A DNA stretch of 64,000 bases. Source: Mytilus trossulus (Eukaryota; Mollusca; Bivalvia; Mytilida; Mytilidae). Made by a program: the position numbers and the translations under genes. The DNA lies in the NCBI RefSeq assembly GCF_036588685.1, contig NC_086374.1:71918457-71982456 (forward strand). Reading direction: 5' to 3'. How positions within the stretch are numbered: the stretch's first letter is position 1; each line of letters begins with the position of its first letter. This document shows, piece after piece, positions 1 through 11,635 of the stretch. The notes below the pieces were generated by a model that saw nothing but the letters and a program-made list of their open reading frames with translations, searched no databases and was not told the origin of the DNA.

Positions 1-325
1 AATTGTAAACATAATATTTATGACTTACATTACGTCATTTGATATTCTGGGTAGAGGTTGGGGGGAAGGGTCTCTTAGACATTAACATTGACCCTTCCCT
101 CACCTGGACAAACCAAAGTGAATTGATCTGCTGAATAAAAATCATCTAGGCTACATATAATATTAAAGATTAATTTCCTTTTTTTTTTTTAAACTAGATT
201 GAAAAACAGAAAGCTTTTAGAATAATACTAGAAACAGACCCTTTCGTTTCTTCGGAGTCCATTATCAAACACTTAAACTGCTGGAGGATAGTTGAACACT
301 AAAAGTGTCTATTTAGTAAACGCAT
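1..325. other. Unassigned left flank
   Basis: No gene or recognisable repeat was seen. A 10-T run lies near 181. The region borders a family C repeat on its right. Confidence 0.4.
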
Positions 326-550
326 TATTGTAAACATAACGGAATTTGATGCAACTTTCATCGAAGTGAGGGGGTTAGCGCTATACAACCAGGTTTAATC
401 CACCATTTTCTACATTTGAAAATGCCTGTACCAAGTCAGGAATATGACAGTTCTTGTCCATTCGTTTTTGTTAATTAATTTTGCCATGTGATTATGGACT
501 TTCCAAATTGATTTCCTCTGAGTTCAGTATTTTTGTGATTTTACTTTTTG
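326..550 (-). repeat. Dispersed repeat family C, copy 1
   Basis: This stretch shares long blocks with copies near 10.6, 17.4, 26.6, 28.0, 35.9 and 42.0 kb. The shared blocks include 'ccattttctacatttgaaaa', a 'ccaagtcaggaat' block and 'gagttcagtatttttgtgat'. No protein could be assigned to the family on either strand. I recognise it as a common mussel repeat but cannot name its class. The 46-bp minisatellite begins directly at its right end. Confidence 0.7.
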
Positions 551-2167
551 CTTGCATCGATAATAGTTGAACAACTTTCATTGTAATGTTGCATCGCTTG
601 TATTGTTAATAGTTAAACAACTTTCATTGTAATGTTGCATCGCTTGTATTGTTAATAGTTAAACAACTTTCATTGTAATGTTGCATCGCTTGTATTGTTA
701 ATAGTTGAACAACTTTCATTGTAATGTTGCATCGCTTGTATTGTTAATAGTTGAACAACTTTCATTGTAATGTTGCATCACTTGTATTGTTAATAGTTGA
801 ACAACTTTCATTGTAATGTTGCATTGCTTGTATTGTTAATAGTTAAACAACTTTCATTGTAATGTTGCATCGCTTGTATTGTTAATAGTTGAACAACTTT
901 CATTGTAGTGTTGCATTGCTTGTATTGTTAATAGTTAAACAACTTTCATTGTAATGTTGCATCGCTTGTATTGTTAATAGTTGAACAACTTTCATTGTAG
1001 TGTTGCATTGCTTGTATTGTTAATAGTTAAACAACTTTCATTGTAATGTTGCATCGCTTGTATTGTTAATAGTTGAACAACTTTCATTGTAGTGTTGCAT
1101 TGCTTGTATTGTTAATAGTTAAACAACTTTCATTGTAATGTTGCATCGCTTGTATTGTTAATAGTTAAACAACTTTCATTGTAATGTTGCATTGCTTGTA
1201 TTGTTAATAGTTAAACAACTTTCATTGTAATGTTGCATCGCTTGTATTGTTAATAGTTTAACAACTTTCATTGTAATGTTGCATCGCTGGTATTGTTAAT
1301 AGTTTAACAACTTTCATTGTAATGTTGCATTGCTTGTATTGTTAATAGTTAAACAACTTTCATTGTAATGTTGCATCGCTTGTATTGTTAATAGTTAAAC
1401 AACTTTCATTGTAATGTTGCATCGCTTGTATTGTTAATAGTTTAACAACTTTCATTGTAGTGTTGCATTGCTTGTATTGTTAATAGTTAAACAACTTTCA
1501 TTGTAATGTTGCATTGCTTGTATTGTTAATAGTTAAACAACTTTCATTGTAATGTTGCATCGCTTGTATTGTTAATAGTTAAACAACTTTCATTGTAATG
1601 TTGCATCGCTTGTATTGTTAATAGTTTAACAACTTTCATTGTAATGTTGCATCGCTGGTATTGTTAATAGTTTAACAACTTTCATTGTAATGTTGCATTG
1701 CTTGTATTGTTAATAGTTAAACAACTTTCATTGTAATGTTGCATCGCTTGTATTGTTAATAGTTAAACAACTTTCATTGTAATGTTGCATCGCTTGTATT
1801 GTTAATAGTTGAACAACTTTCATTGTAGTGTTGCATTGCTTGTATTGTTAATAGTTAAACAACTTTCATTGTAATGTTGCATCGCTTGTATTGTTAATAG
1901 TTGAACAACTTTCATTGTAATGTTGCATCACTTGTATTGTTAATAGTTGAACAACTTTCATTGTAATGTTGCATTGCTGGTATTGTTAATAGTTTAACAA
2001 CTTTCATTGTAATGTTGCATCGCTTGTATTGTTAATAGTTTAACAACTTTCATTGTAATGTTGCATCGCTTGTATTGTTAATAGTTAAACAACTTTCATT
2101 GTAATGTTGCATCGCTTGTATTGTTAATAGTTTAACAACTTTAATTGTAGTGTTGCATTGCTTGTTG
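551..2167. repeat. 46-bp minisatellite, about 35 copies
   Basis: A head-to-tail array with a strict 46-bp period. The unit contains 'aacaactttcattgtaatg' followed by 'ttgcatcgcttgtattgtta'. Copies differ at a few fixed positions: gttgaac/gttaaac/gtttaac, gtaatg/gtagtg, gcatcgc/gcattgc and cttg/ctgg. Variants are ordered, giving a 92-bp dimer pattern around 841-1145 and a 368-bp (8-unit) repeat of the 'gcatcgctgg' variant at about 1281 and 1649. No open frame crosses the array. Confidence 0.97.
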
Positions 2168-2905
2168 CTTTGACCCATTAATGAAACATTTTATTTCATC
2201 TTTATTTATAGACTTATTTTTATTAATGTACCATTCCTTATATCAATACAAATATTCTTGTACCTTTGACTGCAGAGTCTGATAACAATTATCAAAAAGA
2301 TACAAATCTTATATATAATAAAATTTCGAACGGTTCCGTTTTTGAATTTGCTGGAGGGATGCAAATTATTATATACGAGTTGTTGGTTCTTCCAGTTACC
2401 TCAAACTTGTGGTAAATATATTTCGAGGGTAAAAATTTATAAAAAAAAATTTAAGCTAGCTTAACCTACTACTAGCATGATAATTGTTTTTTGTTCCGTT
2501 ATATTGACACATTTGGTTAACAACTAAATAGCCATAAGTCTATGACGTGACAAAAAGGCAACAGTAGTAACCGCTTTTGAAAAGTCATTAATCGACTGTA
2601 AAATTGGGATTTAGTAGCCGAAGCGGTGTAAATATACATAAGGATAGACTTACAAACACAACTGACTATTATATAATTCCATCAAACTCAAATTGAAATC
2701 TGATAAAAAAAAAAGGTTGTGTAGTTGATAGTGCATACAGTATATCAAAACATTATTTAATGTAAACTTTTAAATAATTCAAATCCAGCCGCCAAAACCT
2801 ATATCACAGACTATAAATATCCTTTTCTTCCGTTGTTTTACCACGTGTTGTGCTCGTTCCGTAAATACCAGAACCCTTCCCCCTTAAATCGTTTTAGACC
2901 GTAAT
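2168..2905. other. No gene recognised
   Basis: AT-rich sequence with poly-A and poly-T runs. I see no open frame of note and no match to the other repeat families in the window. Confidence 0.4.
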
Positions 2906-3236
2906 CAGTCATTGTGTCCCCGAGGGTATCACCAGCCCGGTAGTCAACATTTCGGTGTTGACATGAATATTAATAATGTGGTCATTTTTATATAATTCCT
3001 GTTTACAAAACTTTGATTTTTTTTTCGAAAAACTAAGGATTTTCTTATTCCAGGCATAGATTACCTTAGCCGTATCTGATACGACTTTTTTGGAATTTCG
3101 GATCCTCAATGCTCTTCAACTTCTACTTGTTTGGCTTCATTAATATCTCGAGCGTCACTGGTGAGTCTTATGTAGACGAAACGCGCATCTGGCGTACTAA
3201 ATTATAATTCTGGTACTTTGATAACTATTCGATGTA
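2906..3236 (+). mobile_element. Hammerhead-ribozyme element (family A), copy 1
   Basis: The copy starts in a hairpin-prone block ('ccccgagggtatcaccagcc'). It runs through a body shared with copies at 3.9, 8.5, 11.9, 18.8, 29.1 and 30.2 kb, then the ribozyme, and ends with 'ataattctggtactttgata'. On the opposite strand the body holds a 66-codon open frame (2909-3109). That frame recurs in other copies but is often broken, so I do not call it a gene. The layout resembles animal retrozymes or PLE terminal repeats; this is inference from the ribozyme position and small size. Confidence 0.85.
3152..3195 (+). ncRNA. Hammerhead ribozyme type I, decayed core
   Basis: Stem I strands are gcgtca and tggcgt. 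Stem II is GTCT/AGAC with loop TATGT, followed by GAAA and a minimal stem III loop. The CUGANGA box reads CTGGTGA (A6 changed to G) and the cleavage triplet is ATC instead of GTC. The core change should abolish or strongly reduce cleavage. Confidence 0.85.
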
Positions 3237-3940
3237 TAGTAATTTACTATTGGAAGGATTTGGGTCGATAAATACAAATTTGGATATGCTATTAGTCTGC
3301 GATTTAGGTTAAACAGGAATGACGTAATGAATTGCAAATGTTGAGTTAATTATAAAACGATATGCTATTTCTCATGATAATTTCTTTCACCCGAAAAAGA
3401 TCATCAGTTATGTAGGCCCTAATGATATTATTTACCAGATAGAATGCACACCTGTATTCCTGCACTATTAAATATGCAGATTTTTCGGTTTCGTCATTCT
3501 ACAGGGTAGTTTAGAAATAATTAATAATCCGTAGGTACGTTATTTCGATTCCCATTCGACTGAATAGAGGTTAAACAGCTACTAGTTATTAGATTTTGAT
3601 TTCCCGAATGTTTCGTGTAGTTTAGCATCAAACTTTTTTGCCCATTTGCCTAACATGTTCTGTTAGTTACGATGCCTACATTTTTATCACATGGTGATGG
3701 AAGTCACATGACAGATAGAACTAACTACCATATTTCTGGACTGGTGTAGTAGAAGTGATTCCGAAGATAAACAGAACTCCATTTCTAATTTTATTTTAAT
3801 ATGATTGGTTGTGACTACTCTTTTTCTGTTTAACACATTCTTGGTATCCTTAAAACTAAAAGAAGGAAAATGACCTAGTGGTTTACCGCAGTTATTTGGT
3901 TGATCAGCCTTTTGAATATTTAATGACAAAAAAAATAAGA
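3237..3940. other. No gene recognised
   Basis: AT-rich DNA between two ribozyme-element copies. An 80-codon minus-strand open frame (3687-3929) has no recognisable motif and is probably chance. Confidence 0.4.
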
Positions 3941-4156
3941 GAAAAAACTAAGGATTTTCTTATTCCAGGCATAGATTACCTTAGCCGTATCTGATACAAC
4001 TTTTTTGGAATTTCGGATCCTCAATGCTCTTCAACTTTTTACTTGTTTGGCTTTATTAATATCTCGATATGAGCGTCACTGATGAGTCTTATGTAGACGA
4101 AACGCGCGTCTGGCGTACTAAATTATAATCCTGGTACCTTTGACAACTATTTGATG
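3941..4156 (+). mobile_element. Hammerhead-ribozyme element, copy 2 (5'-truncated)
   Basis: The copy begins inside the element body at 'aaaaactaaggattttctta' and runs through the ribozyme to the usual tail ending near 'gacaactatttgatg'. It lacks the first part of copy 1, as expected for a 5'-truncated insertion. The body is close to copy 1, including the shared extra A before the GTATCTGATAC-like block, which suggests the two are closely related. Confidence 0.85.
4073..4116 (+). ncRNA. Hammerhead ribozyme type I, intact core
   Basis: All hammerhead elements are present. Stem I pairs gcgtca with tggcgt over six pairs, two of them G-U. The CTGATGA box is followed by stem II GTCT/AGAC with a 5-nt loop, then GAAA, a one-pair stem III (C, loop GCGC, G) and a GTC cleavage triplet. 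The predicted scissile bond is after C4110. HHRs with a very short stem III are known in PLEs, newt satellite DNA and retrozymes. This copy is predicted to be active, perhaps as a dimer. Confidence 0.92.
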
Positions 4157-4264
4157 ATGTTTTCAGATTTATAAGGCAAACATTTAGTGTTTTTGTGTAC
4201 TGTACTTAATTTATTTTATGTATTCGTTGTTATTCTGTGGTTAACATGTTATATTAAACAAACA

Positions 4265-4362
4265 ATTTCTGAATTTTTAAGCAAATATTTTTTGAATTTT
4301 TAAGCAAATATTTTTTTGAATTTTTAAGCAAATATTTTTTGAATTTTTAAGCAAATATTTTT
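4265..4362. repeat. 22-bp tandem repeat, four copies
   Basis: The block 'gaatttttaagcaaata' followed by a T run is repeated four times with 1-2 bp length changes in the T run. Confidence 0.95.
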
Positions 4363-4479
4363 CACTTATTTTTAATTTATACGGGTTCAATGTCTCCTTT
4401 ATTTTACTATGCCCATTTATTTTAAATTGATTGTTGATCAGTAAACTTAATAGTATAGTTTTATAGGCCATTTATTTTA

Positions 4480-4625
4480 GATATGTTTGTTTTAGGATCT
4501 CATAACATGGGCTTTCATATTTTATTGTTAATACTTATATATCTGTATGAATATGTTGTAAAGCGCTTTGGGTAATTTTTAATATTATATAATGCGCTGT
4601 TATAAATACTGTATAATAATAATTT
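4480..4625 (+). mobile_element. SINE or LINE 3' tail
   Basis: The block 'gtaaagcgctttgggtaatt' is followed by 'aatgcgctgttataaatact' and a short AT-rich microsatellite. A GCGCTTTG...GCGCTATAAAT tail is typical of several SINE/LINE 3' ends in animals. No 5' part was found, so this is a truncated copy or a short SINE. The call rests on tail resemblance only. Confidence 0.45.
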
Positions 4626-4724
4626 AAAAAATAATATTATTTATTGATGAGTTTCTCTGTGATGAGTGTTCTTGCATTGATTTGTACTGTATTCCTGGCA
4701 TGTAATGTTGTCATTTAAGCGGTA

Positions 4725-4960
4725 TATCTAACATTGCCATAGAGCGCGTTGTTTGGCTAAACACAAAACCAGGTCCACCATTTTTTTTCTTAAAATTTCC
4801 TGTACAAAGTCATGAGTTTGGCAGTTGTTATCTGATAGTTCGTTTCTATTTATGTTGCATTGTCGTTTGTGTTTTTTTGCACTTCAATGATTTTGCTGTT
4901 TCGTTGTTTTCCTTTTATATTTAATGTGTTTCCTTCGATTTTAGTTTTTGACCAGTATTT
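4725..4960 (-). repeat. Diverged repeat related to family C
   Basis: Read on the minus strand, this matches the 17.65-17.83 kb region: a 'gcaacaaaatcaaacgaca'-type block, a block around the gaaacgaac motif and a 'ggtacaggacattttaag'-type block. It is highly diverged. Confidence 0.55.
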
Positions 4961-5404
4961 GTTTTCTCTAAATCAATTTACGAATTTTGAACAGCGGAAA
5001 ACTACTGTTGCCTTTATTTAGACGCTAAAGAGAAATAATACCGAAAAATAAACCTGTTCAATAAAAACAGACCATACGATTTGCTGTCATTAAAACTAAA
5101 CAACTTTTTTTTTTTTTTTTTTTAAGTATAGTGAATTAGGAAGAAAGATATGTATTTTTTATTTGTATAAGTAGTGTATTTAAAATATATATATATATAA
5201 AAGCGTGATATAGCTTTAATATTTTTAAGGTTCATGTGGCCCCTATGGCTAAAACGGCTGTGTTTTTACCTCAACATTTACAACATCAACAGACGAACCT
5301 GTGCATCTAGAAATGTTTTAAGGCATATCATGCCTTAGATATTTAAAATTCAAAAGCATTATATGATTACGAAATTTAAAAACTTAACTGGCTTTTTTTC
5401 GTCC

Positions 5405-5670
5405 CTGCAGAAAGATACCAACAGGACAATCATAGATACAAAATAAACTGTCAACGCGATGACTAAAAAAACCAGACAGACCTATAAAAGTATACAAAAC
5501 ACAACATAAAAAACTAAATAATAAGCAACACAAATCCCACCAAAACTGAGGTTGATTTCTTGAAGATTAAGCAGATCCTCTTTCTTATGTTGCATCAGGC
5601 GTGTTGCTCATGTTATTACAAACCTGGTAAAAAGTCTTATTCGGTATGTCACATTACAAACGGCTGCAAG
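5405..5670 (-). repeat. PLE 3'-tail repeat (family B), copy 1
   Basis: The minus strand shows the family B signature in diverged form: a PLE C-terminus-like segment, then a 'gcacctgagatcacc'-type block, a 'ttcgtgttgtttattctt'-type block and the terminal 'ctttcgtccctctttta'-type end. At 21.0 kb this tail lies directly downstream of PLE reverse transcriptase, so solitary copies are most simply 5'-truncated PLE insertions. Confidence 0.65.
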
Positions 5671-5879
5671 TACTTCTAGAATTTCTTGACATGAACAAAG
5701 AACACACGAATTTGTTATACATTAAAACGAGTTCATGTGAATCGATAGTTGTTCTTTTGGGACTTTTTGACATTTGGATAAACGTTTATAGAATATAGTA
5801 ATTTTAGTCAAATCGGTGGTCAAGAGTTTGACAGTCAATAATTTTATAAATAGTCCATACCAAGTCATTTCAGATCAAA
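5671..5879. other. No feature recognised
   Basis: Short AT-rich interval between a PLE tail and the first copy of a diverged local repeat. Confidence 0.4.
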
Positions 5880-6850
5880 TAATGTACGTAGTGTCTTATC
5901 CTAGTGGAAAGATTATTTTACTTCTTTCTGCACTCTTTTTGAGAATGAAAGAGCCTTGAACATAAAAAATAGTGCATGAAGCGCTTCAAAATTAGAATTT
6001 ACGCAAGTTAAACGATTTAAGAATGCTATAAAATAATGAGACAAAAGCATTTAGTTTCTTTATAGATCAGTTTTATGTGAATACGATTAATTGCAACTTA
6101 AATCAGACCGTTTCCTTAAGCATTGTTCTATTTGTTAAACATACTACAGTATACAGTCTAACAATTGGGACGAGCGTGTGAAAATATATTTAGTTATAAT
6201 CAGCAGGTGTAAAAAAACTGTATCACCTTTTAAATAAAACTGCTTTGCTATTAAAAACAGCAGAAACTTTGATTTTGGACAATGTGTCATGCCAATAATG
6301 TAAGAATAGTTAATATAGTACATGTATATCCAAGAATTGAGTCAGACAAGGGTACATATGTTATTTTAAAGGAGGTGGAATGAAACACTTTTTAACAGGA
6401 ACAAGACGACAACGTGAAAAAATAAACAGGTTATGTCCACGAATTGGAACAGACAAACGCAAATAGCTTTATTTATAAACACGGGGTATAAAACAATCTT
6501 TAAAAAATATCACCTTTTTAATTAAAAACAGCTTTTATGGAAAAACAGCCGAAGCTTAGGTTGAAATGGAGACACTATTTCATACTAAAATATGAAGCAC
6601 GTTATGTTCAAGAATTGTGACCGACAAGTATAAAAAGTGCATATAAATCTAATTTATTTCTAAACAGAAAGTATACAAAGTTTTGATCTTTTTTTGTTTT
6701 TTAAACGAAACGGTCTATCTTCGAACATAGTGAATAATATGAGAATGAATCCACATTGAAAAAAAATGGATTTTGATAGGGACTAAACACTACTTGTAGC
6801 CCGTTTGGTAAATTTATTTTGATACTATTGGTAAATTAACTTTTAAATAA
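5880..6850 (+). repeat. Diverged local repeat, copy 1
   Basis: This region aligns in order with 7430-8075. Shared blocks include 'agtgtcttatcct', 'gcgcttca', 'ccgtttcctta', 'cattgttctattt' and 'gacgagcgtgtgaaaatata'. In the second half it shares a 'gtatacaaa' block and a 'ttgatagggac'-type block. Many substitutions separate the copies, so the duplication is old. No reading frame is conserved. Confidence 0.75.
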
Positions 6851-7429
6851 GCAGAGCCTACGACTTGCTAAAGAAAATACGTAAAATTCTATTTTTAATC
6901 AAATAAAGTAAAATTTTTACGAAAGAATAGAATTTCAAATTGTATAATTGACAAAAAAAGTGATTGTTTTAAACATATAGAAGCGTGATTAAGCTTTGAT
7001 AATTCTCGATAAGAAGTGACTTAGCTTCATTTTAGTCAAAATAAACTAGAAATAAACATTGCTGGCAAAGAAACTATCCTTGTATCCTTTGTAGAGATAG
7101 ATTGTGCATGCTTTCAGCAAAAGATCAGCGTGTTCATTCATTAAAAAGCGTGGAAAGACAACATCGAAAAGTTAAACCTATGGACCACCAGGAACAACCA
7201 ATTATATTTTAATCCGACCTACAAAAGGCATTTTTATACAGGTAGTGCGATTATTAACATACAATTTCAATCAAACAGACATATACAATCGTCTTATACG
7301 ACTGCACATGCTTTAATGTCTTTCGTTATTCATATATGTTTGTATCACAAAATATGACGATCGACATTCTTCTATGAAGGGTCGTTAGTGTCATAATTCA
7401 TTTTGTTACACGAACGCTAGAGATTTACG

Positions 7430-8075
7430 TAACAGTTTGTATCAGATCCACCATGAAGTGTCTTATCCTATTGGAAATAACTATTTGCTTCTTTCCGCAC
7501 ACTTTTAAGGATCGGAAAAGCCTTGACCATACACAATGTTATATGAAGCGCTTCATAATTAAAATTGCGCAAGGTCAACGATTTTACGACGATATAAAAA
7601 CGATGAGACAAACGCATTTAGCTTCGTTTTAGAACAGTTGTATGTGAATACCATGAAATACAACTAAAATCAAGCCGTTTCCTTAGGCATTGTTCTATTT
7701 CTAAAACAGCCAAAAGTACACTGTCTAAAAATTAGGACGAGCGTGTGAAAATATATTTAGTTATAAACAGGAGGTGTAAAAAAAAATGTATAAAAAAAAC
7801 TGTTTTGCTATTAAAGCCAGCACAAACTTTGTCCAAGAATTAAGACAGACAAGTATGAAAAGTGCAAAAAAATGTTATTCATTTCTAAACATGAAGTATA
7901 CAAATTTTTTGACCTTTTTCATTTTTTTAACAAAAACTATCCATCATCAAACATGTTAAATAAGAATTCACATTGAAAAATAATGATTGTGATAGGGAAA
8001 AAAACAGTAAAAGTACTCCTTTTGGTAGATTTAATTTGATATTAATGGAAAAATTATCTTTTAAATAATTTGTTA
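7430..8075 (+). repeat. Diverged local repeat, copy 2
   Basis: Second copy of the unit at 5880-6850, shorter because part of the middle (around 6260-6600) is missing. The block 'gacgagcgtgtgaaaatata' is identical in both. The interval 6851-7429 holds no recognised feature. Confidence 0.75.
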
Positions 8076-8261
8076 GAAATCGAACAGTGTTTGGATTTGC
8101 CATTATATCAACATAAACAGTATACATATATAGATAGCAACACACTTATGTTCATGCACATTATGTCAAAACAATTACCGTTTAGCAGATACTTGTAACT
8201 ATAAAATGACATCATTTTTTCCATTTTTTAATTGTATTTTTACTTTCACTTTGTATCCTCT

Positions 8262-8445
8262 CTATACGACGGGTGCCGTATACGGTACATAAAATGCTTT
8301 CCCTTCAGGAACACCCGATTTCACTCCAAGTTTTTAGCGGAGTTCGTGTTGTTTCTTTATTATTTATAACTGTTGAATAAATGTCGTTTGGTTTTGTGAG
8401 TCTTTGTTTACTCCTTGGTTTTGATTGTTATTGTCTTGGTTTGAA
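8262..8445 (+). repeat. PLE 3'-tail repeat (family B), copy 2
   Basis: The copy contains a 'ggaacacccgatttcactcc' block and 'gagttcgtgttgtttcttta', followed by 'gagtctttgtttactccttg'. It belongs to the same subfamily as the tail attached to the PLE relic at 20.86-21.04 kb. Confidence 0.75.
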
Positions 8446-8790
8446 AGTTATCAAAGGTACCAGGATTATAATTTAGTACGCCAGACGCGCGTTTCGTCTA
8501 CATACATAAGACTCATCAGTGACGCTCATATCAATATATTTATAAAGCCAAACAAGTAAAACGTTGAAGAGCATTGAAGATCCAAAACTCCAAAAGGTTG
8601 ATCCAAATACGGTTAAGGTAATCTATGCCTGGGATAAGAAAATCCTTAGTGTTTCGAAAAATTCAAAGTTTTGTAAACAGGAAATTTAGAAAAAGGACCA
8701 CCTTATTGATATTCATATCAACACCGGAGTGTTGACTACTGGGCTGGTGATACCTTCGGGGACGAAACGTCCACCAGCAGTGAATTTGAA
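8446..8790 (-). mobile_element. Hammerhead-ribozyme element, copy 3 (near full length)
   Basis: On the minus strand the order is: hairpin block with 'ggacgtttcgtcc', body, ribozyme, tail ending at 'gttatcaaagg' on the plus strand. At about 340 bp it is among the most complete single units here. The plus-strand frame corresponding to the copy 1 open frame has a stop near 8688. Confidence 0.88.
8478..8525 (-). ncRNA. Hammerhead ribozyme type I, intact core
   Basis: On the minus strand it has gcgtca, CTGATGA, stem II GTCT/AGAC, GAAA, the C-GCGC-G stem III, GTC and tggcgt. The stem II loop is four bases longer (a TATG duplication) than in other copies, which leaves the helix intact. The predicted scissile bond lies between plus-strand positions 8484 and 8483. 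Confidence 0.9.
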
Positions 8791-8879
8791 ATACTCAAAA
8801 TAGTTTTGACACTACGCCGCCAACTCATATTAACAGAGTGATTATGAAGTCATTTTAATATTTCGTGGCTATTTCTGTT

Positions 8880-9190
8880 GAAGAATTAATTACTTTTTGT
8901 TGCACTTTTATTGGGGATGGACAACAAGCCTTGACCAATTAGCATACTAAGATAAATAACTGATTACGTCAAAGACTGCTGTAAATGTAGTTGATTATAA
9001 GCAGGAGGTACAAACAAATCTTTCAAAATAACTAACCTTTTCCAATTTGTTAATTAAAAATAATTTTTATTGAAAATTACAAGTAACCACCTCGGAAAGT
9101 TTGGATTTTAATAGGGACAAGACGTCATACAAGTTGCCCTTTTGATGGACTTATATTGATATTAATGAGAATAATTCTCTTTTAATTACT
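8880..9190 (+). repeat. Diverged local repeat, copy 3 (partial)
   Basis: The part around 9090-9190 aligns with the ends of copies 1 and 2 (a 'ttttaatagggacaag'-type block, then 'gatattaatgagaataatt'). The remainder is weaker. Confidence 0.5.
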
Positions 9191-9194
9191 GAAA

Positions 9195-10595
9195 TCTTAT
9201 CTTAAGAAAATTAAAAAAAGAATCACGCTTTTTGGATTTGCCATGAGTTAATGTAATCAACATAAACAATAATAAGAGGCGAAAATCGAAGATTTAAGTA
9301 TTGAAATAAAATCTTAAGAATTATGGAAAATTCTCTATTAATTTCTGAATAAGAAATTGACCATTTAAACCCAGTGCTGCGGACGTCTTTTATGCTTACG
9401 TAATTGATGTATGGTAACTTAATTAACTCACTCTTTTCATTGTGGATTAGGTAGAATATTGTAACGGAAGGCTTAGCCAATAACGGTGATAGTATCTGGT
9501 CGATCTAACGTCAGAAGCTTAGTTTATTAATTTATTTGTTTCCTCTATAAAAAATGTTATCAGATAAGATCGTTCCAATAGTTTAGCACTATGCAAGGCC
9601 TTTGTTTTAAAGGATTTGAAGATGCACTTCGTCAAAAAAAATATTTACGTTAAACAAACATTGATACTTAAAATGATACGTGTTAAGCCCAAACATACTC
9701 TTCTATCATTAAATAAATTACAATAGTTTAAATAAATAATGTTAACACGTTAAAGAAATTTCATAACTTTGATTGTAAAGGCTGAAAAAAGAGCTTTTGA
9801 ATTATTCCCGTGATCCACAAAATTATCTTATCGAATGGGTATTTTTTTTTCTTTTAACCAAAACTAAAATTTGTCAATAACAATGATTTTTATGAGTAGG
9901 CATAACATACACAATTTATTTTTATGTAAAGGGCTTTACTACCTATCTTGTACTGATATATATCAAAAAGTCTGCCCTAGTTTTTTATTGGCCTGGTTGA
10001 GATGATACATGGCTATTTTTCATGTCTCAAAGTATACTCATGGTAAAAAATAATAATAATAATAAAAATTCTCAACCTCGTAATTTTTTTTCCATAGTTG
10101 GAATTGATATCTCAGCAAATATACTCTTTTTGTTTGACCTTAGTTGACCTTAGTTGATACATTATCATCACGTTTTTTTAATCATATTGTTCCTCTAATA
10201 TTTTTTTATAACCACGAAAATCAATCATTCTGTTATGGACCGACATTTTCGAACAACTAGTACACAGATGACCCAATCATATTTTGTTTTAGTTTGAACT
10301 GGGGTTGGTGTTTAAAGTAATGTGTAATCACGACAAAAAAAATATATCCGAGGAAAATTTTAAAAATGCAAGGAAATGGGGATAAAGATCAGTACAATTT
10401 CTTACTTCAAGAACATATATTTAATATATTTATTCAAAAATTGCAGTTTTGTCAAAATGAGAACCGGAAAATGATTGCTTACGAACTAAGGAAAGATTTG
10501 ATAGGATCAACAAATTTACAAATCTAATTTGATTTTTTCATGTTATTTATGAGCACCCAGTATGTCTATTTTAGATACAAGAATATTTGTAATAT
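9195..10595. other. No gene recognised
   Basis: AT-rich DNA. An 85-codon minus-strand open frame (9223-9480) has no known motif, and its composition matches the surrounding noncoding DNA. Confidence 0.4.
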
Positions 10596-10599
10596 AAGA

Positions 10600-10850
10600 C
10601 ATAAGTAAAATTACAAAAATACTTCGAGGAGAATTCAAAACGGAAAGTCCCTAATCAAATGGTAAATAAAAAGTTCAAACCCATCAAACGAATGGATAAA
10701 AACTGTTATATTCCTGACTTGGTATAGGCAATTTTTTAGGTCGGAAATGGTGGATTAAACCTGTTGTATAGCAAACTAAACCTCTCACTTGTATGACAGT
10801 CTCATAAATTCCAATTATATTGACAACGATGTGTGAACAAAACAAAAAGA
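10600..10850 (+). repeat. Dispersed repeat family C, copy 2
   Basis: The copy shows 'aaaacggaaagtccctaatc', 'catcaaacgaatggata' and 'ctctcacttgtatgacagt' in the family order. Confidence 0.8.
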
Positions 10851-11635
10851 AACTGCACTAAGTAAAATAATGTATATGTTATCGACTTTGATTTCAAGAT
10901 ATATCTATATTTAATATGTACCTCAATGGTATGGTATACCAATATAATTCTAACGAAATCAATAAGTTCATTTTTTTTTAGGTTTTCACAGATAGCTCTT
11001 TAAAGTAGATTGCATAGGGAACAGTTATATATGATCTTTCTGTCAAGTTTAAGCTTTCCATAAGCACCATATACATACATAACCCTAACATATTTGATGA
11101 AAATACAAATTGCAAAGCAAGACTAATACTAAGAAACTTAAGCAGAAAATTATATACATGCAAAGGTACCCGGCCTTTATTTGTTAATATAATTATATTC
11201 AGAAAGGCATACCATATCGGCATTTTATAGAAAATAACGGTTAAGTGTCTCTAAATATCATCTTTAATTATACGAAAATAAGAAACAGGTGAAATGAGAG
11301 CCTAAGTGAGCAATTTTTTCCTGTTTGAAGCTAAGTACAAGAATATATATTTAGCTGATATTTAAAGAAAGTTATTGTCGTTACCCTTTGATTTTGTACA
11401 TTGATTTTGCTTTCATTTGTTTTCGATTGGAAGTAATTTGAGGCTCGCGTACATACTGATTTTGAAACAAATCACATACTCAGCTGATGACCAGTAAATA
11501 ATCTGGCATGGCTAACACTAATACAACGCACAAAGTAAATAGTAACATGGAAAACGGTACTATAGGCCATAGGCGACAATACTAATATTTTCTAACAGTT
11601 TACCACTTTTTATGATAGAAACCTGAACAAACAGT
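10851..11635. other. No gene recognised
   Basis: An 81-codon minus-strand frame (10978-11223) is present without recognisable motifs. No repeat family was identified. Confidence 0.4.

Noticed and set aside
551-2167. CRISPR-like regular array
   Set aside because: Units are directly contiguous 46-bp repeats without unique spacers, in eukaryotic DNA.
8740-8785. Possible second hammerhead on the strand opposite the ribozyme (ctggtga ... gacgaaacgtc)
   Set aside because: The would-be core has A6 changed to G and its bases are used in a strong hairpin (gctggtg with caccagc); no copy has a proper CUGANGA box.
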